Of a stretch of DNA of 9,594 nt, positions 6,675 through 9,594 are shown one piece after another. Position numbers and translations under genes: made by a program. Source of the stretch: an uncultured Eubacteriales bacterium (lineage in GTDB: Bacteria > Bacillota > Clostridia > Oscillospirales > Butyricicoccaceae); assembly GCA_934630445.1 (NCBI GenBank), contig CAKTWY010000095.1, positions 1 to 9,594 of the forward strand, written 5' to 3'. Below the pieces are notes generated by a model, which saw only the letters and a list, made by a program, of their open reading frames with translations, made no database searches and was not told where the DNA came from. Position 1 is the first letter of the stretch. Each line of letters opens with the position of its first letter.

Positions 6675-8417
6675 ATGAAACGCATTCTAGCATTACTGCT
6701 CGCGGTCACCATGATCTTCGCGATGACTGCGTGCGCGCAGAAGCCTGCCGAAACGCCGTCCACTTCCGGTACGGGTACGACGGGCACAGCCACAACGCCG
6801 CAGGAACCCGCCGATGACAAGCCCGACACCTGGATCGCCGATCGTGTGATCAAGGGCAGAAGCTTTGTCTCCGACGTGGGCACTTCCCTTCCGGACGATC
6901 AGCTCAACAACGAGGTCGCCCAGAAGATCAAAGAGCTCACCGGCATCAGCCTCGAGTGGGAATACACCGCCGGCAACGACGACCTCGAGGTCATGGTCAC
7001 AAGCTTTGCCTCCGGCGACATCGGCGAAGTGATGTATTCCTATCTCGACCATTCCGGCCGTCCGGAGTTCACCGTCCTGGGCAAGGCGGCGCGCGAAGGC
7101 ATGTTTACGGACCTGATCCCGTATATCAAGGATACGAAGGTCTACTCCAAGTATCTTGAGCCGGGCTATCTGCCGGTTGACTCGTATCAGAATCTCCTCA
7201 TGCGCGAAGAGTTCGGCGGCAAGGGCTATTTCATGCATATGAAGATCCCCCGCGAGCCGGACAGCGTGCGCCGCGATGCGATCATGATGTACATCAATGA
7301 GAATTACGCCAAAGAAGTGGGCGTCGACCCGGCGAGCATCACCAGCACGGAAGAGATGTACGCCGCCGCGCAGAAGATGAAGGACGCGGGCCTCACCGAC
7401 GTCAACGGCACGCCTGTTGTTCCGGTCGGCCCGACGATCTGGGGTGGACGCATGGAGCCGAGCCTGTATCAGTCGGCCAACTACTCTGCCGGCCGCGAAA
7501 GCTATTTCAACGTTTATAATGGTAAAGTGACGCACATCTCCGGCACGCCGTACCTTGCCCAGCAGGTCAAGATCGTGCGCGACGCGCTTGCCAAGGGCCT
7601 GATGGATCCGGAAGCGCTGACCATGTCCGGCGCCCGCGCGAAGGAAGGCGCCCTGAACGAGCACTACGGCATGATGGTCATGTCGCTGTGGCAGGCGGTC
7701 GATAAGACGACCAGCACCGGCGCCAAGTGGGTGCCGCTGAGCAATATGAAGGACTGGCAGGGCGACTCCTCCATCTTCGTGCAGAAAAAGAAGCCCGACT
7801 GCGTGTGGGCGGTTTCCTCCACCACGAAGAATCCTGAAGAGATCGTCAAGTTCGCCGATTTCCTCGCCTCGAAGGAAGGCAAGCTGATCTGGATGTACGG
7901 TATCGAAGGCAAGACGTACGACCTGGACGATAAGGGCCAGCCTGTGATCAAGAAAGAGCTTCTGGATCTCGTCAGCACCGACTATCAGACGGCGCTGCAG
8001 TATAACTGCTTCGCGCTCGAGAGCTACTGGGCACGCCCGCTCGGTTATACGGATCTCGCGCAGTATGAAGATTTTGGCGAATACGACTTCGGCGAGAAGC
8101 TCGATCCTGAAAAGGCGGCCCTCAAGGAGGAGACCCTGAATTACGGCGACCCGAAGATCACCTATTACGACGGTGTCGCCGCGGCGAGCTTCCTCAGCAG
8201 CGCTCCGGAAGCGCTGCAGACCAGCCTGAGCCAGTTTATCGATCCGAAGTATCACGTCGACGTGTTTACCCAGGCGTGCTTCGCCGCCAGTGATGCTGAG
8301 GCGGAAAAGATCCTTACAGATTTCAGAACGCTTCTTGAGAAGCAGGGGATCGTTGAGTTTGAAGAGTATCTGCAGGGCATCTACACCGAGACTCCGGAGC
8401 TGATCCACTTTAATTGA
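6675..8417 (+). CDS. Extracellular sugar-binding lipoprotein of ABC transporter (LplA/YtcQ type)
   Basis: A 580-residue solute-binding protein. Start ATG 6675 follows GGAGGG with good spacing. Residues 1-20 are a lipoprotein signal peptide (MKR, hydrophobic core, then lipobox MTAC with acylated C20), followed by a flexible Ser/Thr/Gly/Pro linker to about residue 48. FASGDIGEVMYS (111-122) and GMFTDLIPYI (142-151) match the usual SBP signature of a small-residue GD turn and a dLtpyi strand. Length is somewhat above the roughly 500 residues of the Bacillus LplA/YtcQ relatives. It would be anchored on the outer face of the membrane and deliver an oligosaccharide to the permeases on either side of it. 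The gene is flanked by permease genes, and a stable hairpin follows it, which may raise its mRNA relative to the downstream gene. The ligand cannot be deduced. Confidence 0.95.
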   Translation: MKRILALLLAVTMIFAMTACAQKPAETPSTSGTGTTGTATTPQEPADDKPDTWIADRVIKGRSFVSDVGTSLPDDQLNNEVAQKIKELTGISLEWEYTAGNDDLEVMVTSFASGDIGEVMYSYLDHSGRPEFTVLGKAAREGMFTDLIPYIKDTKVYSKYLEPGYLPVDSYQNLLMREEFGGKGYFMHMKIPREPDSVRRDAIMMYINENYAKEVGVDPASITSTEEMYAAAQKMKDAGLTDVNGTPVVPVGPTIWGGRMEPSLYQSANYSAGRESYFNVYNGKVTHISGTPYLAQQVKIVRDALAKGLMDPEALTMSGARAKEGALNEHYGMMVMSLWQAVDKTTSTGAKWVPLSNMKDWQGDSSIFVQKKKPDCVWAVSSTTKNPEEIVKFADFLASKEGKLIWMYGIEGKTYDLDDKGQPVIKKELLDLVSTDYQTALQYNCFALESYWARPLGYTDLAQYEDFGEYDFGEKLDPEKAALKEETLNYGDPKITYYDGVAAASFLSSAPEALQTSLSQFIDPKYHVDVFTQACFAASDAEAEKILTDFRTLLEKQGIVEFEEYLQGIYTETPELIHFN

Positions 8418-8451
8418 TCAGGCTCTATAGAAGCAAATCACAGATCCATCG

Positions 8452-8478
8452 GGGAGGCCGCCGTTCCGGCGGCCTCCC
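8452..8478 (+). promoter_or_regulatory. Intra-operon hairpin after the binding-protein gene
   Basis: A perfect 12-bp inverted repeat with arms 8452-8463 and 8467-8478 (GGGAGGCCGCCG with CGGCGGCCTCCC) and a TTC loop (or 11 bp with a 5-base loop). The sequence after it is TCTGAAAG, without a T-tract, so it is unlikely to terminate fully. Hairpins placed after binding-protein genes are known to protect the upstream message from 3' exonucleases, giving more receptor than permease; that role is inferred here. Confidence 0.7.
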
Positions 8479-8510
8479 TCTGAAAGAGAAAGAATCAGGA
8501 GGCGCACGGA

Positions 8511-9407
8511 ATGAAGCATCATTATTCAATGACGACGCGGGGAGAACGCATTTTTTACGCGGTCAACAATGTGGTACTTGCCTGTCTGAGCTTGTCGGTC
8601 ATTCTCCCGTTTTTAAATATCCTGGCGCTGTCCTTCAATTCCGGCGCCGATGCGGCGCACGGCGGCGTCACCTTCTGGCCGCGGGAATTTTCTCTTGAAA
8701 ATTATCAGGAGGTCTTCCGCGACGCGGACCTGATGCACGCCTACGGCATCACCATTGCGCGCACGGTGCTCGGCACCTTCCTCGGCGTAATGTTCACGGC
8801 CATGACCGCGTTCGCCCTGAAGAGCAAGACCCTTCCCGGGCGCAAGTTCCTCAGCAAATATTTTATTTTTACCATGCTTTTCAGCGGCGGCACCATCCCC
8901 AGTTACATGATCTTCAAAACCTACGGCATGCTCAACACGTTCTGGGTCTATATTTTTAACAGCTCTCTTGTCGCCGCATGGGATATTATGGTCATGCGCA
9001 CGTTTTTCGAGGGGATCAGCATCAGCCTTGAGGAGTCGGCAAAGCTTGACGGGTGCTCGGATCTCGGGGTTTTCTTCCGCATTATCCTGCCAATCAGCAA
9101 ACCCGTCATCTCCGTTATCGCGCTTTTCAAAGCCGTGTATCACTGGAACGACTGGTTCTCCGGCGCTTATTACATCAAGTCGACGAATTTGCTGCCGGTC
9201 CAGACGCTTTTGCAGCGTATGCTGACCCTGCAGGAAAACCTGCAAAAGCTTACCTCCGCATCCCAGGCCTTTTTCGAGCGCGCCGTCACGGGCGAATCGC
9301 TCAAAATGGCGACGATCATCATCTCCATCATACCGATCGTCTGCGTCTACCCGTTCATCCAGAAGTATTTTGTCAAGGGCCTGATGCTCGGGTCGGTCAA
9401 GGAATAA
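8511..9407 (+). CDS. Sugar ABC transporter permease, LplC/YtcP type
   Basis: A 298-residue inner-membrane permease, MalG-like side of the CUT1 family. ATG 8511 has AGGAGG at 8497-8502, 8 bases upstream. Hydrophobic segments lie near residues 14-42, 78-103, 115-137, 142-162, 196-212 and 265-282. The EAA loop is at 172-198 (SLEESAKLDGCSDLGVFF, then RIILPISKP). The ending YPFIQKYFVKGLMLGSVKE is characteristic of the YtcP/LplC subfamily. It pairs with the permease at 5656 in the membrane. It is the last gene before a strong terminator. No ATP-binding subunit is encoded in the window, as is usual for this group, which share a MsmX-type ATPase encoded elsewhere (family knowledge). Confidence 0.95.
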   Translation: MKHHYSMTTRGERIFYAVNNVVLACLSLSVILPFLNILALSFNSGADAAHGGVTFWPREFSLENYQEVFRDADLMHAYGITIARTVLGTFLGVMFTAMTAFALKSKTLPGRKFLSKYFIFTMLFSGGTIPSYMIFKTYGMLNTFWVYIFNSSLVAAWDIMVMRTFFEGISISLEESAKLDGCSDLGVFFRIILPISKPVISVIALFKAVYHWNDWFSGAYYIKSTNLLPVQTLLQRMLTLQENLQKLTSASQAFFERAVTGESLKMATIIISIIPIVCVYPFIQKYFVKGLMLGSVKE

Positions 9408-9424
9408 CACTACAGAAAATAATG

Positions 9425-9464
9425 AACGGCGCGCGGGCGTTTTGCGTTCCGCGCGCCGTTTTTT
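9425..9464 (+). terminator. Intrinsic terminator of the transporter operon
   Basis: A perfect 12-bp stem, arms 9425-9436 and 9449-9460 (AACGGCGCGCGG with CCGCGCGCCGTT), a 12-base loop, and a run of six T ending at 9464. It begins 17 bases after the second permease stop. It also ends only one base before the AGGAGG of the next gene, so any readthrough would feed that gene directly. Confidence 0.9.
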
Positions 9465-9478
9465 CAGGAGGTGCAGTC

Positions 9479-9594
9479 TTGCCGCGCATCCTTTTGCTTT
9501 CAGATGTCCATCTGTGCCACGTTCCCTGGTACGGCCGCCGGCCGGAGGCACGGCTGGAAAAAATGCTCGCGGACATCCGCCGCGAGCATGAAAA
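9479..9594 (+). CDS. Metallophosphoesterase, N-terminal fragment (cut by window edge)
   Basis: Only the first 38 codons are in the window. The start is TTG at 9479, with AGGAGG at 9466-9471 and a 7-base spacer; no ATG occurs in this frame until codon 31, which would remove the conserved motif, and the nearby GTG at 9471 is in another frame. The N-terminus reads MPRILLLSDVHLCHVPWYG. The SDVHLCH segment, with D9 and H11, is the first metal-binding motif (D-x-H) of calcineurin-like phosphoesterases, following a short hydrophobic beta strand as in that family. Its substrate is unknown. It may be the first gene of a separate unit or a partly readthrough-expressed tail of the transporter operon. 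Confidence 0.75.
   Translation, partial: MPRILLLSDVHLCHVPWYGRRPEARLEKMLADIRREHE

Noticed and set aside
6693..8408. 571-codon open frame antisense to the binding-protein gene
   Set aside because: Exact mirror of a well-recognised lipoprotein gene; its translation is rich in R, H, V, D and L with no domain pattern, as expected when GC-rich codons are read backwards.
8613..9551. 312-codon open frame antisense to the second permease
   Set aside because: Highly charged, low-structure translation opposite a clear permease, and it runs through the terminator; a shadow frame.

Overview
The window reads as a carbohydrate-uptake locus from a GC-rich member of the Firmicutes/Clostridia. Supporting signs are strong AGGAGG-type ribosome binding sites, a Lpl/Ytc-type sugar transporter, a YesM/YesN-type two-component pair and a lipoprotein solute-binding protein. 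Species cannot be named from the sequence. No RNA genes, insertion sequences, CRISPR arrays or phage genes were seen.

Layout. A divergent intergenic region (5335-5655) separates two gene blocks. Leftward (minus strand) the order is: a TIM-barrel sugar isomerase/epimerase-like protein (4396-5334), a second, paralogous TIM-barrel protein overlapping it by 4 bases (3521-4399), a YesM-like sensor histidine kinase (1601-3403) and a YesN-like response regulator with an AraC-type DNA-binding domain (runs off the left edge, 1-1576). Rightward (plus strand) the order is: LplB-type permease (5656-6618), lipoprotein solute-binding protein (6675-8417), LplC/YtcP-type permease (8511-9407), a strong intrinsic terminator (9425-9464), then the first 38 codons of a metallophosphoesterase starting at TTG (9479 onward).

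How it likely works (inference). The lipoprotein captures an oligosaccharide outside the cell and the two permeases import it, powered by an ATPase encoded elsewhere. The membrane kinase senses the substrate or the bound receptor, and the response regulator activates one or both divergent promoters. The TIM-barrel proteins would act on a sugar released from the import. The substrate cannot be read from the sequence.

The most notable points are: (i) the second TIM-barrel protein has lost nearly all the metal-ligand positions kept in its upstream paralogue, so it looks like a non-metal-binding partner or a pseudoenzyme; (ii) the intergenic region carries a convincing minus-strand promoter with a GTAGAAT direct repeat abutting its -35, plus a perfect TGGAAAG-N11-CTTTCCA inverted repeat; (iii) a 12-bp perfect hairpin without a T-tract lies between the binding-protein gene and the second permease gene. 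The genes are recognisable families; I do not see a clearly new class of system.
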